DNA of 64,000 nucleotides, taken from NCBI GenBank assembly GCA_000727475.1, contig KL647296.1, forward strand, positions 2,873,960 to 2,937,959. Reading direction: 5' to 3'. The notes under the pieces are model-generated. The model saw only the letters and a program-made list of their open reading frames with translations. It was not told the origin of the DNA and did no database searches. This DNA is from Sarcocystis neurona (lineage: Eukaryota > Apicomplexa > Conoidasida > Eucoccidiorida > Sarcocystidae). Position numbers and translations under genes: made by a program. Of the stretch, positions 33,969 to 47,102 are shown one piece after another. The stretch's first letter is position 1. Each line of letters begins with the position of its first letter.

Positions 33969-36900
33969 CGCGCAGACAAGAAGAAAAGTAATGCGATAGC
34001 TACCTCTGGTGCCTCTTGCTGGGGTGCTGGCCGCTTTTCTCAAGTGATAGTCCCACCAATATTAAAAGGAATGCGATAAGGTCTCCCGGCGGCTGTGGAC
34101 GGGGAAAACCTGCTCTCCTTGAACTGATGTATTCGCTATTTCTGGGAGGTCTGACACCGAGGAGGCTGTGGGTATCTTGCCCGTAACACCTGCTTGTACT
34201 ACTATTGTAGCAAGCCCACAGCTTTGTGCAGGCGATGAATGCGTGGAAGGACGGCTGTTGTTTCCGTGGTCGCTTGTAAAAAATTGTGTGCTTTCCTCCC
34301 GTGAAGGAGTCCAAAAAGGCAGCGCAGCGAAGGCAGAAATGCAAGGGTATATCACCTTTTTTCGCTCGTGGGGCCCGCCATGATAGAGACAGAAACTGAC
34401 GTCAGTTCCACACAGAACGAACTATAGACGACGTAGAGATGCCCGTGCGCGGCTACTCATCGAGCAGACTCATGTTCTGGCATACAACAATCAGCGTGCA
34501 CGACAACGACAAAGAATCAACGGCGTCCTCACCCCGCCAACGTATCCTCGTGAAGGCTGGGAGTGTTGAAGGAATTACACGTAACAAATTTCTTTCGTTG
34601 GAAGACAATACTACTTTGTGCAAGTTCACTACCGGAAGCGGCTTCCAAACGCCGCGAAGTATGAGTGGTGCAGCTGCTGTGCGTAGCAACGCTCGATTCA
34701 TCTTGGATTTACTCAGTATATATGTCGTCAGGAGAGTCTAGTTGTTTGTTGTGTGCGTTGTGCTCGTGTCCTTCCGAATGCCCGAAGTCAACGAATGCAG
34801 CGCGGGAATATAGAAACGAAGGTGTTGACACGCATTCTTTGTCTGGCACACTGTAAGAGTTGCACTTGTGTAAAATGGCTTGGGGGGATAATCCGGTAAT
34901 CCGGAAGAGACGATGTGGAACGTAGCGAATTGACGGGACGTCCCAAGTTCTACGGCGAACTTCCAAATACGCATGAGTTGGGCTCCTGCTTAACACATTT
35001 CGTGACGAAACTCAAAGTTAAGCCGTGCGTGTCTACGGAAACGTCTACACGTGTAAAATGTATGCGTATCTGTAAAAGGTGGTATATATTGCCAGCGAAG
35101 AAAGAAAGCTCATATCATCGTGTGGAACGCGTAATCTCACACCCGAAAAAAGAAGTGCATGCACGTGTGTCGGCTTAAAATCAAAGCAGTGCAGCCTTCT
35201 GAAGTGAACCTACCGCTCAGCTGTAAAAGCTGCTAGTACATACGTGAAATTCAGCGTCTGTCTCTTCCGCGTCAGGACGCAACGGCTGTTGTACCTTCGC
35301 CTCCTTAATCTACAATAGCAGTCGGGTTTGTAGAAAGACGCAGGACCTTGGCATCCAAGAGATGTTTGAGGTTTTGAATCTACGTCGGTGCATCCCGTGT
35401 TCAAAATTGCGCGTACAGGTGTGCACAACTATGTGAACGCACGCATGAGACAGTGTGTGCTGCCTTGTGCATGGTCCCGCGGAAGTTAGTTGATGAACTT
35501 TCCTCTCCCCGTAGCAGAGAAATACTTGGAGGCATGTAACAGCGCGCCACACAAATATCAGCCGATGTGTACACGTGTTTTTCTTCCAAACTTCTGTAGA
35601 ACCGTATTACCACGGACAGCGAGTCCTTCAAACGCGCACATAAAAGCGAAGTTGTGAGCTGCTGCATGGTACGGGAATAATTTGTTTGGACTGGCAAAGG
35701 ACCGCGGCAGCTGCATACGGACACGTAAGTACAAATGTCTCTCCGGATGCGCAGCCGCTACTAATACCTACAGCAGATGCTTCCTCTCCACAAGCGTTGC
35801 ACTTGAATAACGTCCTTTGAACTTATCTGCACAAGAAAGTACGGAGACATCTTCGTGACTGCAGCTTCCTTCGACAAAGTAACAAATATTGCTACTGCTC
35901 GACGCAACAACCGAATGTTCTGGTTTACTTACAAGGCGAGCGAAACACAAAAGTGATTTCTGGTCATTACATTTCGGTGGCTTCCTCCAAGTGTGGCACA
36001 AACAGGAACCAAAACTTTTACTGGTGGACGTTCCTGTGAGCCCGAATGCAGGGGGACTCGGCAATCTTTATGATTTGGGTGCGTATAACGATATGGTACC
36101 ACAGGTCATGCGTGCGTGCAATGACGTTGACCAACGCTGAAAAGTAGGCACTCTTGATATTCGTTCCCTCCTGAGTACACCAAGACAAGTATAACTCGAC
36201 CGCAGACTCCTCTACCTACCGTAACAGCGCTTTAAAATGTAGCCATTTGTAGTCAGCTGCCTGTGGGTGGCCTCTGCTTACAACTGTATGCAGTCGGTTA
36301 CAACAGAGGAGGTGCGACTCCAGCAAGCAAGCGGTGTCTGCGTTTACCGTTGTCGCGCACACGTACACTCGTCACGTACTCGTCGGTCCTCCTGTGTACG
36401 CACGTAGATATGTGCGTATCTGTACACCCCTGTGTTCTGCTGAATCAATGCTGTGCGCATCTGTCTCTGCAATTCCATCAAAGTGTGACACCTGTATGTT
36501 CACATATTACAGCAGTGGCCACATGCGGACTACGACCCTGTGATCCCTATATATGGTTTGGCGTAGAGTAGAACATACCACTTCAGTTACGGCTACACAC
36601 GCCGGCACCACGTTCATCCACGGCACACACGCAGAAATCTTATACTCACGTGTGTGCAGATATATGTGTGTGTTTAGTAGGTGCGGAGCAATAGTGGACA
36701 AGAAGACACGTGAACATATTTTCACGTGCATGCAGATGTTACCTGCACCGAACACGCTGTTCCCTCAGCGACGGGGATTCTAACAATTGCAGTGCGAGGA
36801 AATGGAGCAAGAATCACGACTCGTGCTGGCAGCACACGGAGCCCGTCAAGACTGCGGAAGGAGAAACTGAAGTACAAGAGGCCTGTAAATTAGCTTAATC

Positions 36901-39900
36901 TACCACAGTGTGAGGTCTCGTGACATCTGTCGCTGAACGCTGATGTAGAGATTGCATGGATATAGGGAGTGACTTCACGAAATGGGCGGCACTATATCTT
37001 TTTGTCTTCCCACCTGAACTACTGCCCCCAGAACCCGTAAGCTTCACCATGATCGCTTCACTGTCCTGCAGACTCAGCTAAACGCACTTAACCTGCAGCG
37101 TCTCCAAGTATACCGGACCTCTGTACGTCCAGCAAAAAGGAAGGAAGGTTCGCAGCTTTGTGGACCTCGAACAAGTTTCTCTCAAGCTCTCACTTATTTC
37201 CCCGGCACATTCGAGACGCACTCACGTGCCACTTACACACAGATGTATACGTTAACACGTCCGCGTGCGCCTATCTAGGTATGCACATCAGTAGTACATC
37301 TTCATGCGGTTCTTCTCGCTGAATCGTGTGTATTTTGCTACAATGTGGTGCCCCGTACGCACCCTTTTGCACTGTAAAGACACTTCTTGTGAATCAGCTA
37401 GCGAAAAGCAAAAGCACGCTCCGCTCTTGTTTAGGAAACACTCTTCTTTAATACGTTGAATCTTCTGTATTCCTGATAAAACACAGCTCAAAAGTCGCTC
37501 CCGCGCGTCGCAGCTGCTATATAGGGTGTCCAATCAACATGAGAGCCTCTATTGAAGGATCATATAGCCGTTACAGCCGGCATTACGCTTGTGGACAAAA
37601 ATAAATACTTGTGCGCTTTTCCGGCATTACACAGGTGGACGTGAATAAACATTGGTGTCCTCCTCACGAAACGCACTGAGCTCTGCCTATCGCTTTTAGT
37701 TGTGGCGTTGATCTTCGTGTCTACATTAGTATGCGTACGTGACTAATTTTTGAGTATGCAGTTTGGAGGTGGGGCAAGCAGCGGCTTCTTGATACCGGAA
37801 AACTGCACTGCCGACAACAATGACTTCTCCGCGAGTCGACGTCGTCTTCAGCAGAGGATCTTTTCTGTTAGATGATAAATTCGACAACAGGCCCGGCGCC
37901 ACTTGAAACCTACTCGTAACTTTATCCCTCCCTTCAACGTTACACTCTTAATCACCAGAGACACTCCCATATCTCCATAGTTTAGCCTCGCAGCGTCCAT
38001 CGCGCTGCTGCCGCTGGCGCTGATGAATCGAAAATGGTGCCATGTCTGCTCCCGGTAGGGATGTCAAACTTTACTCAATGTGTTCCAACTTTGCAAGCAC
38101 AGCTGAGACATCCTTGTGTACATAGCTGCAATACACACGCGGCTTTTCAGGTCGCCAGATCGGAAGCCAGGCAAGTCGAGCAGCACCGCCGAAGCAATTT
38201 AAAACAAACAGCTCAAGGTGCTTGTCGCGCGTGCGTGTAGAAGTGCCCACGCAAAACGCCTCCGGTGCCGATGTCAAGTTGTAACTTCCTGTACATACAA
38301 GTTCAAGTTGAGAGTGTTAGATTTGACATACGCTGCAGTGAACAGCAATGCCCTGAGTGACCACCCCCCTCCGGAGCTTGTCGCGTGTGCGTGTAGAAGT
38401 GTGCACGCAAAACGCCTCCGGCGCCGATGCCCAGCTTCAACTTCCTGTACATACAAGTTCAAGTTGAGGATGTTAGATTTGACATACGTTGCATTATACA
38501 GCAGAGACCTAGGTGACCACCACTAAGTATCTCTGTGTGTGCCCGCGTGTCAACAACAATGCCGCGTCTCTGCAGCTAGTGGAACTGCTGCCTTCCACAG
38601 TATATTTGTGTAGGAGCGCGTGCGTGTGCCCGCAGTTGAAAATGGCTGCGGAGCATTTGTGTACGCGGGTAAAAAATAGTTTTTTCTTCGGGTGCTGGCA
38701 AGTTGCAACAAAGGACTGTGGTCTGCAGCACCTCCTATCCCTCTGTTGTGAATAGAAAAGTCGGCAAAAAGAAAGATGTGTGGCCAGGACTTTTAACCCG
38801 TCCGTACAACAAAACTGTACAGCACCTGTTGTTTTCCAGATTTTCACGTAGCACCGCTCGTGTGTCTTTTTCTTTGGAAGTACTTGAAGCTACAGAGGGG
38901 TCGTCACTCGACTGGAGTTGCAATAGCACTATCGGCATATGTGTTCACGACTCTTTTCATTGCCGCCGCCTGCGGCATCAGTTCGCTTAATCCAAGTCTC
39001 GTTAACACGAAGATCACGTCTGTCTCCTGTATGCAGCACACTGACAATAAGCTAAAAACTCTTGGTGGGGAGCGTTGTTATGTTTAGGACGCCACAAGCA
39101 GGGAACCGGGACTACCGTGCAATGTTGCAGAAGTTATCCTTCCCGGTTTCCTTTTACCGTAAGTGCACAGGACTGTAGAGAAGGGCTCAAACATCACTGA
39201 CAAAAGATGAGTACGCGGCAACAAGTTCTCACGAGGTTTTGGAAGAGTTCAAACGTTTTCGATCTTGTGCGTTCTTTGCTGCGTTATCATTGACAAGGTG
39301 TGCCCACTCACACGTTTTATCCGCGTAAGAGGATGAGAAGAGGTAACGTGGATGGTGTCTGTACTGCATGAACTTTTCACATCGTAACAAAACATACTTC
39401 CTCTGATTGGCTTGATTAGTAGTGGCTGCCACAAACAGTGTGCCCATTTCCACGTCTTCCACATACACTGTACGCTTGCTAAAAAAGAAAAAAAATGATA
39501 CCGAGAGTTGATTATCCGGCCCGTGTCAGAAAAAAGACAAGAGAAAGATCCTCTGCGCCCACTAGCAGTATCACTACTACGTTAGAAGAGTGAGAAAACA
39601 ATACGTAGAAACGCTCTGCATGAAGGTGTGCTACACTCCCTTAGGTCAAACGTGGTATTACGATGTTGTCTACGGTGCCGCCTCCAGCACCACCGTCAAC
39701 CCGCGCGTCACCTTCTGCGCGTCAATGCCCCCCAAGACTGGTGGGACGTTATACACACACAGCTCGGCTCTGAAGAAGTTTTTTTTTCCTTTTAGAGCGT
39801 CCTCTTCTTTTAGGCATGACTGTGTGTGGCACTGTGTGTATTTTCCATTTTCCTTGGATGAATACACAACACTGGGAACTTTGTCGTCTTGTGTAGTAGA

Positions 39901-39932
39901 CCTCTCTGAAAAGGCGCAGCGCCTTTCAAGCG
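33969..39932. other. Intergenic region, no gene supported apart from a local duplication
   Basis: 6 kb of mixed composition between paralog B and the 3' end of syntaxin. The only structure seen is the 156-bp tandem duplication at 38221-38526. Frames are short, lie on both strands and have no recognisable domain. It should contain the paralog B promoter and the syntaxin 3' UTR. Confidence 0.55.
38221..38526. repeat. 156-bp tandem duplication
   Basis: Two copies start CTTGTCGCGYGTGCGTGTAG at 38221 and 38377. They share long stretches, including CACGCAAAACGCCTCCGG and ACATACAAGTTCAAGTTGA. The period of 156 is a multiple of three. A 102-codon plus-strand frame (from 38218, non-ATG start) runs through both copies as two 52-residue repeats. 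Coding status is unproven. Confidence 0.85.
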
Positions 39933-40013
39933 CTATTTGAGAAGTGTCAGCATGACAGGTACCAGGACGATGACTACTAGTACCAGCACGCATACGCTCA
40001 GCCAGCACATCCG
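39933..40013 (-). CDS. Syntaxin exon 7 (membrane anchor and stop)
   Basis: Acceptor GTGCTGCAG, phase 0. It encodes R, M, CWLSVCVLVLVVIVLVPV and MLTLLK, then TAG at 39933-39935. This is the C-terminal anchor expected of a syntaxin. Confidence 0.93.
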   Translation of the reverse strand, partial: RMCWLSVCVLVLVVIVLVPVMLTLLK

Positions 40014-43000
40014 CTGCAGCACCGGAAACCCACAAGTGCACACACAGAGGCACAGAAACACACTCGTATCGAAAAATCCGTCTCTTTATCTCTGTTCTTC
40101 CTTCTTGCGCTCTCTCTCGTCCCCCCTCTTGCTGGACATAAACCTATTTCTATTCCGCGCTTTCGTCCCTCTACGTGTGACTCTCTTCCTCTCCCTCGTC
40201 TCTGTACGTGTGGATACATACGACACAGCACGAAGAAAGTGACTACAAACGACGTGCTGCCTTTCGATAGTGAACGTGTGTCGTTACACACGAAGATGTC
40301 TACGCAGACACCCCACGCCGTACGCACAAACATGTGCATAGAAATACACGCGCATACAAGTACCCAAATATACATTCGCGGACAACAGCACATATCCACG
40401 TACACGTGCGCATCCGGTCGGGAGAAAAGTGACAGCAACAACGCAAAAAAGACGGCTGCCGCTCTGGCTGCAGTGCGCCACACCACGCGGGTGTCTCGAT
40501 ACGTACGTGCTTACGTATGCGCATACACACCTATGTATACATATATCTATATATATATATATATATACAATAAAACACGACTATGTCTATGCGTCCAGCT
40601 ACGTAGGCACATGCATATATACACATACATATGTGTCGCTCCCTCACACATCAGAAAGCTCCAACGGATCTATTTCTTTGTCTTTCTATATACATACATA
40701 CACATGGGCGCAGAGCTTCACAAACGTATACAAGCACATACATGCAGAAGTCCGTTTGTTCACTCATCTAGTCGCAAATGTAGAAGCGGTTGTTCTTTGG
40801 AATTTAGCGGGACGTAGAATCAAAAAATACCTGCAAACTACAGATATATCGGCTGGAGCGCAGTTGCCGCGGGTGCCCCCTCGCCCACAACAGGGACATC
40901 ATCGCTTTACTTTTCTTGCAGAAAACACGCGTTTTCGCGACCTTGTGATTTATCTTCTCTGTCTCTCTTACAAAATTAACGTGGAAGAAAATCGGAAATG
41001 CACGTGCTCTGAAGCGTTTGTATCAAAGCTAGCGACGTACTTCGTCAGCTCACCTCCATACTCAGTACAACAGAAACCTGCACATAGGTCTCCGTGGCTA
41101 CCACAAACGTATATAAAAATATTTATATACATATATATTTTCAGGAGGATTTCTTCCATGTGTCTATCCATAAGTGTTACTGTAGATCTTCAGCGAAAGC
41201 TGTGGACACGTAACATTCTAATTCTTGTGCAACGTCAGCCACACAAGTACTTTCCTACGTACATATACAGATACGTAGAGAGAGACATATACGTACACAC
41301 CTGTATATAGCTACATACAAAATTATGTACACACGCCTATATCTACAGAAACAGACATATATATGTAGGTACCATATATATATATATGTATATGTATATA
41401 CAAGGCACACGTGCGTATGTATAGGGCCGCTTCGACCATGTAGAAACCTGTGTGTGTACGTTCATAGACGCCGCTGCTTTGTTCCTGCAAGGGCTACGGA
41501 GATAATATTTGTCTCTCTATACAGATATATTTGTAGATAAAATGAAAGGCAGACGGACCACATACGACGCGGAACAGCGCCTATAAGTACACTTAATAAA
41601 GCAACATTTATACAGCCAAATTATCAAAGAAACTGCCTTATGCAAGCGTCCACGTGTGTACTACATAAACGTGTATATGCTCCCTCACATACTGTTCCAC
41701 ATACACACATAGCTTTGCTTTTGCTGCGGTGGCGGTTCTTCTACACACATACACATACACATATATGTACGTATGCGTGTGTGTGTGTGTATGTGTGTGT
41801 GTGTGTATGTCTCTCTCTCTCTCTCTATATATATCTCTGTATATATATGTATTCTGCTAATTCTGGTTTTTTACATGCTTAGATGTATGCATATAGGCAT
41901 ATACACACGTATTTGTGTCTAGGTAGAAGGAGATGCGCTCCGCGGCATCTGCGTCCCTATAGTAAGTCTGAGACAAAGAAGCATGGGAGAAATTGAAAAG
42001 ACCTTCACACGAAGCACGCAGTTTTGAGAGGTTGTCTGGTGCTGCTGCTGCTGCCTCTGTTGTTCTTGTGGCCGGTGGTTTCTCGCCTCTGCTGCTGTTG
42101 CTGCTCGGCAAGCTGCTGACGCTGCTGACGCTGCTGCTCACCCGCTTTGCGCTTCTCTGGTTCTTCCGCGCCTGCAGCAGTTCCTTCTCTGCCTTTTCTG
42201 CAGAAAAGAGCAGCAGCCCCCGGAGGAGCGCAGCACACACCACCGCAAGAAGACGAAGAAAAAGAAGTGGGAGCGGCAGTCATCTCTATCCTCTTCACAC
42301 AAATCCATACGGGCCTTTTCTACGACCTGTAACTGCGTGTGCATATACACACATATGTGCGTGTACATACACATACTGCAAATCTATACTTACATACACA
42401 CAGAGGGATTGCTCATCTACATACACTACTACAAATGTGTATATTTTCGTCAATCTCTACATAGCCATTCACGGAATTTATATACTTCTGCCCGAATACA
42501 TATGTATATTGACTGGATGCCTGAGTCAAAGACACAAATATATACATATGTATATGTGTATGGATATGTGTACGCATGTGCATATACGTATGTACATCCA
42601 CATATACATATATATATATATTGCAAGAGTTCAAGGAATTACACACGGTTTTCAGCCCGAAAAAGAGATACGAATGTGTTCGAGCACACACTTGTGTGTT
42701 TGAATGTGTATGGATTTATATATGTAGACAAGTACGCACATACGTATACGCAAGAAAAGAGGCAGCAGGAGAGGAGTCTACGGGAACGTATGCAGCCACA
42801 AAGACACTCAAGAGGACACACACGTACAGAGACATGTATACAGGAAGAAACGAGGAAAAGTAGAGGAAAGGCTACGGAAACAAAAACAACAAAAAAAGTA
42901 TTCAGGTAGGGGGCAGACCAACATGGGGGACGCGGCTCTGAAAAAGGTAGACGCCGACACGCACATGTACACACACACTCACTCAAACACGTCCATATGT

Positions 43001-43332
43001 GCGCGACTGTACAGAAGATATATCTTACCATATACACACATATATATATGTAGCGAGAGAAATTAGATAGATAGATAGGTACACACACAGACCCATAAAC
43101 ACACATAGAAAGTGTGTGAGAGGTCAATATATACAATATACATATATATATATATATGTATATCTTAGATTTGTACACATATACAGAGAGATATACAGAG
43201 ATAAGCGGGTTTATGATAAGCTGCGCACATATATATGCGTCCTGACTGACACTGCGCGTCGCACGGGTTCTGCAACTGCTTTGTTACATCCACCGCAGCA
43301 CCAAGAAGTAGTCACATAAACACACGAACGTG

Positions 43333-43367
<35 letters not shown>

Positions 43368-46300
43368 GTATACACATGTATACGAATATGTGTATTCATA
43401 CATATATATATATATATAAAATTTGTGCAGGCGCATACAAATATATATATATATATATATGCATGTATACACGAATACGTAAAGATATACATATGTACGT
43501 GTAGGGTATTATAAAACCCAGAATTGACATTTATACGAATACGCATGCACACATATATATATAGTCTGTACAGGCGCAGAGAAATATATATCTATATATA
43601 TATGTGTACATGAATACGTATAGGTATGTATGAATGCACGCATGTATACTGATATATAGAACCCAGAACTGACACGTATACGAATATGTATACATATATA
43701 TATAATCTATACAGGCGCATATAAATATATACGCAGTTTTGTGTATGTACACGAATACGTATATATACATGTATATACGTATGCATAGGGGTATATAGAA
43801 CCCAGAATTGATATGATTGTGTGTATAGGCAGGCGACACGAGTGAATACAAGCAGCGTTATCGGCTTCTTCCGTGAGAAAGTTGGCCTTAAGAAGAGACC
43901 GTTTGTGTATGTGTACATGTACGTATATGTACGTGTGTGCATATATATGTGTGTGTGTGGAGGTGTTGGTGGCTGGGCACGCAGTATGTGTTGCGGCACA
44001 TGCATCACACGACCGTTTCCTTCTGCTGTCTAGAAGAGAAAGAGTCGCGCTTTCTCTGCGTCGCTTTTTTTGCATGCGGTGTCTCCCCTAGTCACTAGTT
44101 TACGCATGCGCGAATGAAGAAGAACCTCGAGAAAGAAAACCCACCGGTGTAGTCCTTTGCCTGAGTCACGTTGTACTCTATTTGATTAAGAAGCTCTCCC
44201 TGTTGATCAACGAGAACTGCCAGCTCGATGAACATTTGGTGAAGCTCCGCCACGCCTAAAAAGAAGAACAAGCAGCAGCAGCAGCAGATTACCTGCTGTC
44301 GCGCGCGTGCAACGCCACCACCACAGCGGTAGCAGCACTCGAAGGACGCGCGAAAGTCCGCAGTCATGGCACTGCGCAGTGGAGAGCAGCAGCAGCCGTC
44401 GGCATGGCAGCAGCAGCAGCGGTCGTCGGTGCGGCGGCAGCGGCAGCGCTCGCCGGAGCGGCAGCACCAGCAGCGGCACACAACGAAACGAGCGTACAGA
44501 CACGCAGCAGCAGTGACGGAGGATCCGCGGCAGCAACAGATGCAGAGGTGCGCAGAAAGCAGGAGCATTTCGCACTCGTGAGCAGCAGCAGCAGCAGTGG
44601 CTCGAGAGAAGGAAGCAGCAGCAGATACAGGTGGCGCAGCAACATCAACAACTGACGAAGAGGACAGCAACAGCAGCAGCAGAGTTGTGGCGTGGCAGCA
44701 GCATCTCGGCAGCCGAAGACCTGCCCCAGCCACAGGTTGAAAAAGGAGACAGCAGCAACAGTGGTCGCTGAAGAAAAGCCGAAGGAGGAAGCCAGCAGCA
44801 GTGCCAGACCAAGGACAGCAGCAGCAACAGAGGACCAAGAGGACAGCAGCCGCAGCAGTTAAAGAAGAGCACGGCAGCAGCCAGAGAGACGCAAAGGAAG
44901 CAGCGGACGCGGCACTGAAGACAGGAAGGGCAGCAGCAAAAGATCGACAGAAGAACAGCAGCAGCGACACACAGAGGGAGAGGACAGCAGCTGCAGCAGC
45001 AGATGAAGAGAGGATGGGCAGCAGCTACAGAGACGCAGAGGAGAGTAGCTGCAGCAGCAGGTAAAGAGGAAACGAGCAGCAGCAGCATGCAGACGTACTT
45101 TGCTCGAGCCGGAGGATATCGCGGTACTTGTCCTGCAGATCCGCCACGGCGTTTGTTAGTGATTGATGTGTCTACCGAGCAAACAGGCATGCAACCACAT
45201 GTTCGTATATAAATGTTGGCAAAAAATATATATTAAGACAGACAGAAGTTTCTCTCTACAAACACATGTTCATGCATGTATATGGACGCAGACCATCCTC
45301 CTCTATAGCGGTATACACATAAGCCCGAATATACATATGCACATACGTGCGTCTCTACAACATATATATATATATGAGAAGGACCTCCCTCTCTCTCTAT
45401 ACACATATATGTGAACCTCCTCTTTAGCCATATACACATATATCCACATATATATACACACACGCATATATATGTGTTTCTACAAACATTTATATGTATG
45501 TGTTTGAGTACAGAGCTCCCTCTCTCTCCCTACATATATATATATATGATCCTCCTCTACGGCAGTAGACACATATACCCACACACATGTAAAGAGGCAT
45601 ATACGTGTGTTTCTACAAACACTTACATATATATATACGTATAAGAACGGACTTCCTGTCTATCTAGAAATATGTGTGAACCTCCTCTATGGCAATATAC
45701 ACATATACCCCCATATATATACACTTGTGTATCTACGTGTATCTCTAGAAACATATACATAACTCTATACGTATGAAGATGGACCTCCGTTCTTTCTCTC
45801 TGTATGCATATATAGGTATATAGAATCCTCGCAAATTGTGTAGATAAGCGTCTGCATATACACACGTACATATATACGTACGCATAGTGTCCGCCACCTT
45901 TATATATATCCGCAGAATCTCCACTGACTTTGCTTCCTCAAAACTGTTAGGTTGTCGAGAATTTACTTGTGGAAAGGCGTCCTCCAGCAAAGTATTGCCT
46001 CCACAAATACATACATATAAAACTACATATACATATGTGTATATATATATATACACACATATGTATATATATACATATGTATATATGTACATACATATAC
46101 ATATATATATATATATACAGACACGCACACATACACGCACACAAACATATATATACGTGGATATATAGTTATATATCGTCGTATGTAGTTGGCTATTTTA
46201 TATGTGTAAATTCTCCATATATGCACAAAGAGATATACACTTTTATATAAATCAATTCGACTGTCCGTATGAAGATATACCGATATATCATACATATACA

Positions 46301-46799
46301 CGCACACACACACATTTATACATATATATATACATAGCCATATACACGTGTACGATGCGGTCTACCTATACACGTATAGAAGTGCACGTGTGTATATTTA
46401 CACATATTCATGAGCAGAGGAAATGCCGAGGACAACTGAGTGAAGCGCCTCCGTATTCAGCGCCACTTTTCAAATTTTTTGTCCCAAGAAACATATAAAT
46501 ATTATAATCGTGTGCCACTCTTCCTCAACTACTGCCCTTTCGAAGTTAACTTCATACATATATATATATATATATATGTGTACACATATACACATATATA
46601 CGCAGACACGCACACATATACGAACATAAACATATATATACCTGGACACATAGTTATATATATGTATACATATATATATATATACATATGCGTAGATACA
46701 CATATATGCATACGCATATATATATATACATATGTATATATATAGAGAGAGCGACAGAGTAAGTATAGATACACTGGTCAGCTACATATATATACACCT

Positions 46800-46830
<31 letters not shown>

Positions 46831-47071
46831 CGTACCTGTGTACGTATCTTTGTCTCGCTTCATACACACATACATATAATAACAATATACACCATATATG
46901 TATATATATATATGTATACATAAAGTGGTAGGTGGTATACATATACGTGTGTGTGTATATATATAAGTGGATATCTATGTCCACTTTGGTGCAGCGACAA
47001 AACCTAATCTATTCATTCACTATATCACTACATACGCGCACACAACCACACACACGCTTCAATATACACAT

Positions 47072-47102
<31 letters not shown>

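Noticed and set aside
33969..34043. 25-codon N-terminal extension of paralog B
   Set aside because: It starts with TTG, and paralog A has no matching extension; ATG 33968 aligns with the start of A.
45890..46010. Minus-strand frame containing SFEEAKSVEILR, considered as a syntaxin exon
   Set aside because: Exon 3 (ending MRVAG) joins exon 4 (starting THQSLTNAV) in phase and matches the expected syntaxin order; adding this frame would insert unrelated sequence without good splice sites.
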